Source: Acholoe squamosa (taxonomy: Eukaryota; Annelida; Polychaeta; Phyllodocida; Polynoidae). From it: DNA of 64,000 nt. Position 1 is the stretch's first letter; the number at the start of each line of letters is the position of its first letter. The notes under the pieces are model-generated. The model searched no databases. It worked only from the letters and a program-made list of their open reading frames with translations, and was not told the origin of the DNA. The stretch spans positions 47,431,505-47,495,504 of the forward strand of contig OX439047.1 in the NCBI GenBank assembly GCA_949317995.1. Reading direction: 5' to 3'. Positions 12,701 to 22,659 of this stretch are shown one piece after another. Position numbers and translations under genes: made by a program.

Positions 12701-15700
12701 TTTTTTTAATCTTTTTAATAATACATATCGATTCAAATCATATCCTTTGTCCATTCTTTATCATATTTCTATATTATAACACTGAATAATTGAAAAACAA
12801 ATTAGTAACGACGACTTTTACGACAATAGAGACGCACGGACGGATTGAATGATGGCAAATTCATCAACATTCATCAATTATTTGCGGGAACGTTGAATCT
12901 ATTCGCACCTCTTATGGGATTTAACATAGACCGGAAAAGCGTCTTACTTTTTCTCTGTGTTAAGCAGGGTGTCCGGCAGACCCCTTTGAAAAAGTAGGAC
13001 AAAGTAGGACTGAAATTTTCAAAAAGGAGGACTAAAGTAGGACAAAAGTAGGAAAATATAAGAAAAAAATAGGACTTATGTAGAACAAACAATACATGTG
13101 TAACAAACCTATTTATCCTCATAATTGATAAGCTTATATGTAGAATCTATTAGGAAAATATTCCAGAACATAATTAAATGGTGCTCAGTTTGTACCTGTA
13201 TCATTGGTATGTGGAACATGATATACAGTGGTTTCATGAAGGCATTTACTGTGAGTCTGTGGCCATGTTGGAGCACAATGTGTGATATAAAACAGTAAAT
13301 TGTTTCTTTGTCATGAATTGTTGCCAATGTATTGGGATTACTGATCCTAGATTGAGATTGAGAAATTGGCTAGTTGTTTCAGCACACTAACAGGTGAAAA
13401 GTCTATGGGAAAGGTTTTGCCTCAACATGGCTGCCATACAAGATCTGTGAGGTACTAATTTTGTGAAACCCCTCTATATAACTTACTTAATAGACACAGT
13501 TTTTGTACAATGTATTCATGTACTACACAGAGGGTATGTCACAATATCACTCTCTATGTGGACCCCTGTCTATTACTCCCCCTGTGGTGACCCCTCATCT
13601 CCATCTGACTGAAATTCCCTATCTATTTGAACCTGTGAATGCCTGTACATCCAAACCCCGTGAGATCCACAACCTTCACTCCATAAAACATCAATGCTGT
13701 TCAGAATCTTATGCAGATTTGCCCACTGTCTTGGCACCAGTATCTGAGCAGAACATCACATTGTTTATGGTTTTTGACATTCCCAGGTTCGTCAAATTGT
13801 AATGTGAAAGCACATCCAGTTTCACAGATCATACTAACAAGTTCCCTCTTGTAGTATGGTCTGAGTCCATCTGAGAGCAGATATGACACTTTGGACTTGC
13901 TCAGTGAAAAGTGCTGTGATGTCACACAGGGAAACATTCTCTTAAATAAGTCAGACAATCCTTCACAAGACCGAAAGCTGAAGTTGCTCTCACATACTTT
14001 GTGGGCCCATAGGATTTCAGCAATGGCAGTCTGTTCTTGCTGGGAAGCTGTTTGCACCATGAATGAACTAGGCTTAGTAGAGGTGCTTGCACTGGGTACT
14101 GTTTTGTCACTTATGGTTGGTTCAGCACCATCTGATACATATGCACTAGCTGCTGCACTAGCACTTTTCTTTTCGAAGAGGCGCTGTGTGCTTCCAAATC
14201 TGGCTTTAGCAAAACCAGTATGCTTAACCCTTGATGCATAGGCTAGAACTTGCAGGAGACCTGTTTTGTCTATTTGAAATGATTTGTTGCATATTGTGCA
14301 GTAGGCTTTGTAAGCAGATCTTGGATCTACACGACACCACTGTTTGACTTAAATTTCCATTTTTATCTGTCTCATTTAACCAAGATTCTTGAAATTTTGT
14401 GGGATTAGGCATGTTTCTATAGAGTTCTATAGCAGGCTTTAATGATCTAGGTTACTTGATGTCAGATGAATCCGTCACCAATAGATTGACCCATCACCAG
14501 CAGTGCTAAAACTAAAAGCACAGCAATGTTAAGGGAGTGCTATATTTGTCCAAAAGTATCATGACAATCATAAGAACATAACTGCAAGCAATTCTGACTG
14601 TTTTCTATATTGGCACTCCATGGTTTAAAATATAGATTGCAGCCAACACTGACACCATTAGTCTCTTATTGACGTTTCATGTAGCCACCTTTTGATATTA
14701 CCTCCCTGATTACTATCAGTCAGGTGTTTGCACATATTCTGTTAAAGGATATGTGCAAACACGCAAAGCCAAAATTCCAACTTGTTTGAATAATATCACA
14801 GATGGCTTTTGCTATTGCCAAAACCCTACAATTGGTTTAACACACTGTACAAACTGTTCTCCATATTCCATATATCACACCAATATGAATGTACCTGCTG
14901 CTATAACACCGGACAAAAATGTAAAAAGGAAAATCATGCATGAATAAAAGTGGATGACTTTTTCACAAAAAAAAAGAAAAAAAAAGTATAATACTAGTTC
15001 TAATGCTCAAAGCATATATGTCCACCAAGTCAATCACTAACCATCACCACACAACTAACTTTAGCATAATCAAACATTAATTGATACACCAATGGTTTCA
15101 GAATTGGCCCTTTCATTCCACAAGCCAATATCTCTGAATCTTTAATGAAGATGTGATTAATAAATACTGCAAATTGCAATGATACAACTCACATGCTGAG
15201 TCATAGATATCTTTTGCTGAGTCATAGATATCTTAGATAACAGTAAAACTGCACTATTCATGAAGGTTAAGTCTAGGCCACAGGCCTACTTGTTATTGGC
15301 TTCTAAGTTCAATGAAAAAAAAGAAGTTTAAGTTCTATGCAGCCCCTAAAGGGTTATTGGTTTGTGTGCACCAATAATGAGGCGTCAGTAATCCACCTCC
15401 CACCTTCAAGCCGGAATGAACAGCTGACTATGCTCTATCTCTGAGGTGCAAAAGCTAGCTGTCAAAGCCATTTTGTCATACCTGGTTCAGCATATTATTT
15501 ACTAAATGCATAAAAGGTCAAACAGAGATTATTCAACCATGGCCTAGCTGTGGTGGCAAATGTTCAGAGATACACTATAGACCAGATTTCCCTCTATGTT
15601 CCTATGTCTGTCAGAATCCCTCTTTAATCTAATGTGGTTCTGTGTGGCAGTTTCCATATATATGAATGTGTTATTTACTAAAGTCAATAACACAATAAAC

Positions 15701-18700
15701 CATGTGGAGGCTAAATGTACTAGCGCTACAACTCCAGTACTCAGTTTCTTGCAAGTAATAAAGGAGTGCATCATACATGGCAAAATTTGAGTACCAGATA
15801 ATAATGCAAATGATATTACAGAATTTGCTATTGTAGAGGTCGGCGAAAACGTCTCTGGAGACACAGGTATTCAATTCAATTAAATTCAAAATTCTTTATT
15901 TATACTGTAGCTGGGGGACGCACAAGGTCCGAGTTGTCCAACTGCAGTAGTAATTACTTACAAACTTCAAGTTAAACATCATAGTTTTTTACATATATTA
16001 ATAAGACAGATGTTGCATAGGAGATGAAATAATTATAGTAATACTACCGTAATCTCCCGCGTATAAGGTGCAGTGCGCGTATAAGACGCACCTAGAGTTT
16101 TGGAAAATTCTCAAAAAAGTGAAAAATTAATAACTTTGGTTCTACTGAATGAATTTTCAAAATTCAAAAACCTATGTGTAGCTTGAGCCCCCCGGACCCC
16201 CCTGGGCCCCCTTATATCTTATTGTGACTAAGGGGGCATGTAACATATCAAAAGAAAGGTCTTGGTCCCCCCCTTGTGGATCCAATGCGAACTAAAACCC
16301 CACGTATAAGACGGGGCTTATACGCGGGAGATTACGGTAATAATAATGGTTGTGATAATATAAACTTATAATTAATACATTAGTAAATCATGGCTAGTTA
16401 AGATTAGTAGTTGAATACAGAGGAGGTAGCCCAGGGAGGGGGATGAGGGAAGGAGGGAGGGTTGAGGGGGAAGACCAAGACCGTATGACACAGGCATGTT
16501 ATCATTCACTGTAGTAGGTTTTGAGCTTGTTTTTAAACACCATGAGGGTCTCCGATTGTCTCAGAGTGACTGGAAAACTATTCCATAGATGTGCAATTGT
16601 ATATGTATAGCTTTGTCTGGCTTTGGCTAATTTAGGCCAGGTAACCTGAACCAATTTAGCATCATGTCTTCTTGTTATAAGATTTCTTAAATCACAATGG
16701 GATTCTTTCTGGGCATATTTAAAAGCATCACAGGACAATACTATTTGTCTTCTTGTGTTAAGTGTTTTTATACCACTTAAGTTTCTCAGGAAATCAAAAC
16801 CTTGATATTTGTATTGTGGATAGCATATCTTTAGTAATCTATTAAGAGTATTCTCTAACATGTCCATTCCTGTTTTGTTTGTACCTCCATAAATTTGACT
16901 GGCATATTCAACTGCAGGTAATACCATAGTTGTAATTATATTTTTCATGGCATTGCAAGTAAGATTCTTTCTTGTTTTAGATAGAAGATATGTCCTATAG
17001 GACATGCTATTATACACCTTGTTGCAATGCTGTATGAAATTTAGGTAAGCATCTAGTTCAACACCTAAATACCTGTAATTAAATGTTCTTAGCAGTCTTT
17101 CTTCCCCTATATATAGGGCGATTTGTTTATGTTTCTGGAGTCTCTGCTTAGTGCCATAGATTACATATTTTGTTTTGCCTGTATTTAATGATAACTTTTT
17201 CTTTTTGCACCAGTTTGCCACATTTTCAAGGTCTTGATTAATGAGTCTGATAATATTTGCAGAGGGTTCAGGATAAGTACAAAAAAGGGCAGTATCATCA
17301 GCATATAATTGGCAATCCATGTATTTTAGTGATTTGTGGAGATCATTAATATATATTAGGAATAACAAGGGGCCTAAAATCGAGCCCTGTGGAACTCCAC
17401 ATATTGTTAATTCTTCAGAGGTATAACCATTTACCCTAGTAGACTGTTAACTATTACAGAGGTAGGATTTAAACCACAGAACAGAGGCTTCATCAAGTCC
17501 AATTTTCTGCAGTTTATGACATAAGATGTCATGGTTTATAGTATCAAATGCTTTTGCAAAATCCAGGTATGTTATAAGGGTCATAGACTTATTCTCTATA
17601 CGTTGGTAAATGTGATCCGTTAGATTTTGTAATCCAGAGAGTGTGGAGTGTTCTGGTCTAAATCCATGTTGTTTCCTGTTCAAAATGTTTTCTTTCGTTA
17701 GATATTCCAATAATTGGGTATGGATTATTTTTTCACAGAGTTTGGAAATAAGGGGAACCGTAATCTCCCACGTATAAGACGCGTCCTCTACGCCAAACAA
17801 AATGCTGGGGCGTCTTATAGGATTTTTTCAAGTTGGGGGTGCGTCTTATACGCGGGGTAATTTTACTATAGAAATGTACTAATCTTACAAATTTCATCCT
17901 TAAAATGTGCGTCTTATACGCGAAAATGCCTTTGCTGAGTTTGGGGTGCATCTTATACGCGCAACGCGTCTTCTACACGGGAGATTACGGTAATATAGAT
18001 ATTGGTCTATAGTTGTTTACAAGTGATAGATCACCACCTTTTGGGATTGGAGTAACAACAGATTTTTTCCATGCGTCTGGAAAACTAGCAGTACATATAG
18101 ATAGGTTAATCATGTGTTGGAGATGACCTGGTAAGGCATTCATTGCATCTTTCAGTACATATGTGGCAATGCCCTTAACACCTGAGGCTTTATCTATTTT
18201 GATGTCTTTAATGACTCTCTTAATTTCATTCAGGTTGGTGGGTCTTATTGAAAATTTATCTTTTACTGTATGTCCATTATAGTCCCAGTCAACATTCATA
18301 TTTTCAGCTAACTTGGGCCCAATGTCTCTGAAGTATGTGTTAATAAAATTAGCTGTATCAGCCGGTGGGATAGGCAAGTTATTTTCATGATTGATGAGAT
18401 TAATTACATTATCTTTTGTTTTTGGCTTGACAATACTAGTAATTTCTTTCCAATATGCCTTAGGATTATTTTTGTATTCATTTAGTTTGCCCTGATGATA
18501 ATCTGCTTTAGCTTCTCTTGAAATGTACTTACATCTATTACTAAGAAAATTTGCTATATTGATATCATCAACATTTTGTGTACGTTTGGCTCTTTTAAGG
18601 GCAGCATTTTTCTCTTTTATAAGGTCTAAGATTTCGTGAGTAACCCATGGTTTCTTTTTCCTGGCAAAATAGAAGGTCTTTATTGGGCATGTAAAATAAA

Positions 18701-21700
18701 GAATCTTATCAAGTTGGCTAATTAAAAGATCCCATGCATCTGCAGCTGTGTCACTATCCCAAAACCTGTCCCTGTTCGAGTTTATTAAACCTGTAGTCAA
18801 ATTTTCCTTTATATAATTACGATAGGTTCTCCCTGTAGAGCTTAAAGACTGTTTGTCCTCTCTCCTTGCTGCTTTTACTAAGTATATACAGAGATGATCA
18901 GCCACATGGACGTCTACCGTAATCTCCCGCGTATAAGACGCAGTGCGCGTATAAGACGCACCTAGAGTTTTGGAAAATTCTCAAAAAAATGAAAAATTAA
19001 TAACTTTGGTTCTACTGAATGAATTTTCAAAATTCAAAAACCTATGTGTAGCTTGAGCCCCCTGGACCCCCCTGGGCCCCCTTATATCTTATTATAACTA
19101 AGGGGGCATGTAACATATCAAAAGAAATCTCTTGATGTCCCCCTTGTGGATCTAATGAGAACTAAACCCCCATGTATAAGACGCGGCTTATACGCGGGAG
19201 ATTACGGTAATGTACCACTTGAAATTATGTTAGCAGAGGTAGAACATGCCAGGTCTAGGAGAGATATTTTACCAGAAGGCTCGAAATGTGTGAATTCATT
19301 TATATACTGTATACAGCCAAGCTGTAAAATTGTGTTCTTAATTATCCTTGCCTCATTTCGCTTTATATTGCTGAGGAAAGGTGGAAACAGATTGACATTG
19401 AAATCTCCTAGTATAAATAGTTCCATGTTATTCCTTAATTCCAGGAGATTTGCTATTGCTATTAGTTGATCACAGAAATTTTTCACCTTGCCACTAGGTG
19501 GTCTATAGACATTGAAAAGAATACATTTACATAGGAAATCTTTAGGAAATGTTACACATTGGAGTTCAATGTCAGCATTACTATTGTTTAGGTGTTCAAG
19601 TTCACTGGTGGAGAAGGTAAAATCCTTTTTAGATAAACACCAAGGCCACCTCCTGTCTGGATTTCCCCTTTGTCATTAATAGTTTGTCTGTCCCATCTTA
19701 GTAAATTATAACCTTCTACGTCTACTAGGGTATTGGGTATCCCCTCATGTAGCCAAGTTTCTGAAATAGAAACACAGTCAATATCAGCATTATCAAATTC
19801 TAGTCTAAGTTTAATAATATTACTGGTAATACTACACACATTCATATGACAAACGGATACACCTCTGGTGTCACGAAAAAACTCATTAATCATTTGAGTC
19901 AAATATCGTAAATGACTTTTTCATATCCAGTCTGTGTTCTGCCTGGACAATTCCCCCATGGGCCCTCCTGTCCCCCAGACACCCCCGGGGACCCGCCCTA
20001 CATCTTATAATGCAAAATGTTCCATGATGGTAAGATAATATAGCTAGGGAAATGAGAGATCGAGGTTATTTTCTCTTGACTAAGAGTAATAGTTCATATA
20101 TGGAGAATAAGTCTATTAATTTGCCTTGGTTTGAAGTCTCTTATGATATACTCCTCAATCGAGGAATGAGACTTTAAGCAAAACTGCATTTAGAGTTCCT
20201 CAGTTACCGGTATATAGAATGCTTCAATGTACATTGTACGAAATGCGGAATGTTGTGTCCCAGTTAATTGAGATAGTATAACAAATTGTAGCCTAATCTA
20301 ATCTAGGTGCAATGAGAGAAGAGAAAAGACCTCATCAAATGTGTATCTTTTTGCGAAATCTATATGCTGTATGGTCTTAATGGTGTTTCTATTTGTAATA
20401 TATCACATGCTCCCAGCTATGTGCTATATTTCTCAATTACTTTTATAAATAAGTAATGCTTAGTGTGTCACACATCAACAAGACATTGCTTAGGATCATG
20501 TCAGAATTTAAAATAATATTACACCATTGACCCTATAGAAATATCATAATTAGCAAAGTAAAGGTGCACTTCCCTGACTCTATTTCACATCTCTATATGA
20601 ATTGTCATATCGCTCCAGTTGCTTCCAGGGCTGAAACGTTCTTAATGACTGATTGAACAATATAGTAACCCCAGTATCCTGCTGTCAGTGGGGTTGGGTG
20701 TATTCCATCCCGCAGGCGTTGATATCTGTCTCTGTCTTCTTATTGTTTATGCCCTTTGGTACATGTATGGATTTTTGTAACCAAGGAGTCGCCCACCCCT
20801 GTTCATTATTGAGGTCAACTATGATTTGATTTAGGTACGGGATTGCCTGGTCAATTACTGCCTGTTCCCTTTCATATTGACCCACAGTGTTATTGTAGCA
20901 ATTATAATCCAGGCCCACCAGCTCACATAAACACACTCTCATGCCCAATTGGAACCCGGGTCTCTCGCTTGCAAGTCGAGCGCTCTCACGCTGAGCTACA
21001 TCCCCTGGCTTGACATTCTCTGTCACCAACATGGCCCCTTTCTGACATTTCCACCTTCCACCTACCTCTGGATCAGTATGGTATACATCTGGGGAGTGAC
21101 ACCATCACATGAACAGTCCTCTGTCCGCGAGGCATCTGCGCACCCGAGGGGGGAACAAACACCTACACTATCTACCCAAAGTAATGTTACTAGCCAGTAC
21201 GAGACTAAATGGATAAAACATAAAAGAGGAAAATTGTTCACATGGCATAGTTTTGGTAATAAAATCAGGTACTCCTTAATAATTTACCATGCCTGTGATA
21301 AGTTCCCTCAGGTATACCTCATTGGGAACTACAATAGCCTATGCATGGCACACATTAAGACTTGATTTCACTTGACATAACTTACTATAAACATGTACTG
21401 ACACAAGCAAGATGTGCTTCAAAGCAACTTATGGTATTTTTTATATTGCACAAGCCAAAGCAAAATAAAAAAGTAGGAAAAAGTAGGTATTTTGGAGAAA
21501 AAGTAGGAAAAATAGCAAAATCATAAGAAAAAGTAGGATCGCCAGATACCCTGTGTTAAGAGGCACTGAATCGGTCGATTTTTTACCCGACGCTTAAAAC
21601 TTTCGAGTTAATAATATATGTAGCCTCATGAAACAAGGGTGTGGATGGGGGTCCCCCATGTCACATGTCGATTTTTAAAAAAAGGGTCATGGCACTTGTC

Positions 21701-22506
21701 ACTTAAATCCCAGACCCCTCATTGGATAGGCATAAATATGCAATGGCAAAAAAAAAAAAAATAAAAAAAAATCGCCCTCTCCATATTTATGATGTTCAGA
21801 ATCCATAGACAATAATTAATTTCTAGAAAATAAAAATAAAAATTTCGCCCTCTCGCACCATATTCTCAAAATGAACATCCATAGACCAATTTTTTTATTT
21901 GGTGTGGCCTAAGGTGATAAGCTGTTTCTGTGGAATTAGATTTCGATGGTTGACAGATTTATTAAGACCCCACCATCCCTATGCCTTAATTCAAATTCGC
22001 CCCTTTTTTGAAAACTGCTGATAAAAGAAGACAAATATACATCTATATTATGCAGTCTGTACTTACCGTCTTGGCGGGTGCTGGTAACGGCATGATTTGC
22101 CGTAGTTACACACGCCCGTCTTCATCCAACTATTGCAACTTTTATTCTTTTCGTAACGCTGCAATCATCAAGAAAATGCAATCAGTTTAAGACTGGCATT
22201 CTTAAAATTCAAAGTACACGTAGTATACAAAGTTAACCCAAGGCTTACAGACTAGCTTGTTACTCGTTAATCTAATCAATTACATACATTGTATTTGGGT
22301 TTTAATTGTTTTCACACAACAATTTCTATACTTCATCAATGGTATTGTCTCACCTCAGTGCTGCCGGTGGCAGGCTGATCGTAGTTTCGAGGCGGTGCTC
22401 CAGGTCCTAGTCGCTCAAAAACACTGGGTTTACGCTTTGAGTCTACAGCCTCAGGCACTTGTTTAGTGTTTTCCACTGTCACACGACGTCGAGGCTTTCC
22501 ACTCAT
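751..22506 (-). CDS. ZC3H13: ZC3H13-like CCCH zinc-finger protein, m6A-writer cofactor (11 coding exons, 1268 aa)
   Basis: Exons, in transcript order: 22354-22506, 22067-22158, 11731-11836, 11428-11566, 11168-11298, 10819-10928, 10474-10596, 7499-10047, 7173-7292, 6912-6959 and 751-986 (stop TAG at 751-753). All junctions are GT-AG and all phases agree, giving 3807 nt. The start MSGKPRRRVTVENTK followed by PSVFERLGP is the N-terminal signature of ZC3H13. Exon 2 encodes one CCCH finger. A short coiled coil (ELELEKQRQALQRELRTLQ) lies in exon 5, followed by very long RE/RD/RS-rich low complexity and a Gly/Arg/Asp-rich tail. In flies and mammals this protein joins WTAP/Virilizer/Hakai/RBM15 and anchors the m6A methyltransferase complex in the nucleus. 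The human protein is longer (about 1.67k aa), and the difference lies in low complexity. A possible splice acceptor at 22524/22525 suggests an untranslated first exon further upstream. Extra small exons in the 10-kb intron 2 cannot be excluded. Confidence 0.9.
1293..2400. repeat. Foldback AT-rich satellite in ZC3H13 intron 10
   Basis: Roughly 40-bp units built from TCAGTAATTACTCAC and GTCAGCAATTAGTCAATA are repeated head to tail at 1293-1540 and 1776-1970. From about 1963 to 2400 the same unit runs in the opposite orientation (TTGACTAATTGCTGAC). The whole block is therefore a long inverted repeat that could fold into a hairpin of several hundred bases. A TA-target MITE at 1541-1773 interrupts the left arm. 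No coding content. Confidence 0.85.
1541..1773. mobile_element. TA-target MITE, copy 1 (233 bp)
   Basis: The element starts CCGTAAACTCCCGCG and ends GGGAGAATACGG, and has repeated GTCTTATACGCG-like dyads inside. It is flanked by TA on both sides. It sits inside a tandem repeat, so the empty site (GTAATTACTCAC) is visible in neighbouring units. This proves a TA target duplication. Non-autonomous; a Tc1/mariner-type source is possible but no transposase is present in the window. Confidence 0.85.
2432..3850. repeat. Diverged tandem duplication (about 0.75-kb unit)
   Basis: Two direct copies start near 2445 and 3230. Shared blocks include TGTCAGTAGTTTATACTTGC versus TGTCAGTAATTTATACTTGC, GGTATCAATCTGGGGTGTTT in both, and CATAGTGTGACCTAT in both. 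The copies differ by many substitutions and indels, so the duplication is old. No coding content was recognised. It lies in ZC3H13 intron 10. Confidence 0.75.
3879..4733. mobile_element. TA-target MITE, copy 2, swollen by internal tandem repeats (855 bp)
   Basis: It has the family ends CCGTAATCTCCCGCG and CGCGGGAGATTACGG with TA on each side. Its core is replaced by GC-rich tandem repeats. A unit of roughly 80-100 bp with GATGACAGCTTGAACTCATA and CGGTCGCTGTAGATTTGCT recurs six or more times between about 4018 and 4550. The other copies in the window are 232-291 bp, so this copy has expanded after, or independently of, insertion. Confidence 0.8.
4188..6690. repeat. Recent 1.25-kb tandem duplication (4188-5439 and 5440-6690)
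   Basis: The two units are nearly identical over about 1250 bp, differing by a handful of bases and homopolymer lengths. Each begins in the middle of the swollen MITE's internal repeats, contains the MITE right end (ending at 4733 and 5984), and runs through a unit with three GGCCGCGTTTTCGCGGC-like blocks. The junction carries a 3-bp microhomology GCT. Identical short open frames in both copies carry no recognisable protein. Confidence 0.9.
7499..10047 (-). CDS. ZC3H13: ZC3H13 exon 8: giant RE/RD/RS low-complexity exon
   Basis: This 2549-nt exon encodes about 850 residues with no predicted fold. It begins with Ser/Arg-rich sequence, then an alternating Glu-Arg block, then long Arg-Asp/Arg-Glu stretches, a Gly-rich patch (RGRKRGGGGGG), Met-Asp-Arg repeats, and a His/Met/Asp/Gly-rich end. 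The frame is open from acceptor (TTTCTAATAG) to donor (GTAAGTCT). Such mixed-charge domains in nuclear RNA proteins mediate condensation and speckle targeting. That function is inferred from the family, not seen here. Several long open frames on the opposite strand are by-products of the biased codon content. Confidence 0.9.
13701..14415 (-). pseudogene. hAT transposase fragment (BED zinc finger plus start of catalytic domain), frameshifted
   Basis: The N-terminus has TKFQESWLNE. After a frameshift near 14330 it reads AYCTICNKSFQID, then GLLQVLAYASRVKH, which is a BED-type finger whose first His is replaced by Tyr. The frame then runs into QTAIAEILWAHKVCESNFSF and FSLSKSKVSYLLSDGLRPYY, followed by FTLQFDEPGN. 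That is the start of the hAT RNase H-like domain, and its DE pair fits the first catalytic Asp. The frame stops at 13701 (after QICIRF). The C-terminal half is not recognisable. Dead as a transposase source. Confidence 0.75.
16047..16337. mobile_element. TA-target MITE, copy 3 (291-bp subfamily) in the LINE 3' UTR
   Basis: Ends CCGTAATCTCCCGCG and CGCGGGAGATTACGG, with TA on both sides. The core differs from the 233-bp copies: it carries GTGCGCGTATAAGACGCACC followed by a unique segment with GAGCCCCCCGGACCCCCCTG. It matches copy 5 (18917-19207) in length and content. Confidence 0.85.
16502..18905 (-). pseudogene. LINE reverse transcriptase, interrupted by a MITE and one stop
   Basis: The N-terminal part (17985-18905) carries a KKPWVTHEI linker typical between endonuclease and RT, then FPDAWKKSVVTPIPKGGD and NNYRPISILP. 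After the MITE it resumes LISKLCEKIIHTQLLEYL, RKQHGFRPEHST and YLDFAKAFDTINHDIL (catalytic Asp), then an in-frame TAA at about 17444. It continues GVPQGSILGPLLFLIYINDL and CQLYADDTALF (the catalytic DD), and ends HTYYSE with the stop at 16502. This is a near-complete CR1-type RT. Confidence 0.82.
17758..17990. mobile_element. TA-target MITE, copy 4 (233 bp) inside the LINE reverse transcriptase
   Basis: Same 233-bp form as the copy at 1541. It is flanked by AA on one side and TA on the other. Deleting the element plus one dinucleotide restores the RT frame as ...ISILPLISK..., a conserved RT block, so the second dinucleotide was TA and has mutated. Confidence 0.88.
18917..19207. mobile_element. 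TA-target MITE, copy 5 (291-bp subfamily) inside the LINE endonuclease
   Basis: Ends CCGTAATCTCCCGCG and GCGGGAGATTACGG with TA on both sides. Removing it and one TA joins the endonuclease frame as GTLDVHVADH. It is nearly identical to the copy at 16047-16337, apart from a few substitutions. Confidence 0.88.
19202..19902 (-). pseudogene. LINE endonuclease domain (APE type), broken
   Basis: The N-terminal part (from 19902) reads VCHMNVCSI, then ISETWLHEG with the catalytic Glu, then GGLGVYLK. After a frameshift region around 19490-19590 the frame gives FILGDFNVNLF with the catalytic Asp/Asn, and SLLDLACST. A MITE at 18917-19207 cuts the domain just before its end. With the MITE and one TA removed, the frame continues GTLDVHVADHLC, supplying the terminal His motif. 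This domain nicks target DNA to prime reverse transcription. Confidence 0.75.
20640..20935 (-). pseudogene. SGNH/GDSL esterase tail of the LINE ORF1, frameshifted
   Basis: A frame starting near 20935 reads LVGLDYNCYNNTVG, then AIPYLNQIIVDLN. A different frame just downstream gives RDGIHPTPLTAGYW. The D-x-x-H of DGIHPTP is the catalytic block of SGNH hydrolases and is common at the end of CR1 ORF1 proteins. One frameshift near 20720 separates the two parts. The upstream serine block was not found, so the domain is 5'-truncated or decayed. Confidence 0.6.
20943..21005 (-). repeat. tRNA-like sequence (SINE head or tRNA pseudogene)
   Basis: On the minus strand the segment GGGGATGTAGCTCAGCGTGA has a good box A (TAGCTCAGCGTGA). 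It is followed by GAGC closing the D-arm, an anticodon-like loop CTTGCAA inside CTCG/CGAG, and a weak box B (GGTTCCAAT). The acceptor and T stems do not pair, so it is not a working tRNA. It abuts the 5' edge of the LINE. It may be a tRNA-derived SINE head or the 5' partner of a chimeric retrocopy. Confidence 0.45.
22067..22158 (-). CDS. ZC3H13: ZC3H13 exon 2: CCCH zinc finger
   Basis: This 92-nt exon encodes one zinc finger with exact C-X8-C-X5-C-X3-H spacing (CNSWMKTGVC, then NYGKSC, then RYQH). It enters in phase 0 and leaves with two bases (CG) that complete an Arg codon in exon 3. It is flanked by a clear acceptor (TTGATGATTGCAG) and donor (GTAAGTAC). A single N-terminal finger of this spacing directly after the PSVFERLG segment is the diagnostic feature of ZC3H13. 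Confidence 0.92.
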
Positions 22507-22659
22507 ATTGACATCGTCTCAACTCTGGCAACAAGAACATTTAGAGGGAAATGACACAACATGTTTGTCGAATTCACTGTCAATGATCGAGTCTTACTTT
22601 GAATAGATGCTCAAATATGTGGCATGGACACCAAAATGAATGTGTAAGGGCAGCTAATA

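Larger units (their letters stand above)
15868..20940 (-). mobile_element. CR1-like non-LTR retrotransposon (LINE), minus strand, interrupted by three MITEs
   Basis: In element order: an SGNH-esterase ORF1 tail (20640-20935), an APE endonuclease (19202-19902), reverse transcriptase in three pieces (17985-18905, 17447-17756, 16502-17435), and a 3' UTR ending near 15868 in an AATTGAATTGAATA-like tail. The endonuclease shows SETWL, GDFNVN and, after MITE removal, an ADH end. The RT shows NNYRPISIL, GVPQGSILGPLLF and YADDT. Damage is slight: two MITEs in coding sequence, one in the 3' UTR, a TAA at about 17444, and frameshifts in the endonuclease and esterase. Esterase-bearing ORF1 is typical of CR1-group LINEs. 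The 5' end is uncertain. Confidence 0.82.
12965..21553 (-). mobile_element. hAT DNA transposon with BED finger, split by a nested LINE (8.6 kb in all)
   Basis: The ends are inverted repeats: CAGGGTGTCCGGCAGACC at 12965 and, read inward from 21553, CAGGGTATCTGGCGATCC. TGTTAAG lies directly outside both ends (7 bp, or GTGTTAAG if the shared G is counted), which fits the 8-bp target duplications of hAT elements. A decayed BED-hAT transposase lies on the minus strand at 13701-14415. Subtracting the LINE leaves about 3.4 kb, a normal hAT length. AT-rich AAAAAGTAGGA repeats lie just inside both ends. It occupies most of ZC3H13 intron 2. Confidence 0.8.

Noticed and set aside
13503..13802. Plus-strand 99-codon open frame in the hAT element
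   Set aside because: It overlaps the transposase region on the opposite strand, and has no domain or start context.
20943..21005. Functional tRNA-Ala gene
   Set aside because: Acceptor and T stems do not pair, box B is poor, and no terminator T-run follows. Listed only as tRNA-like.
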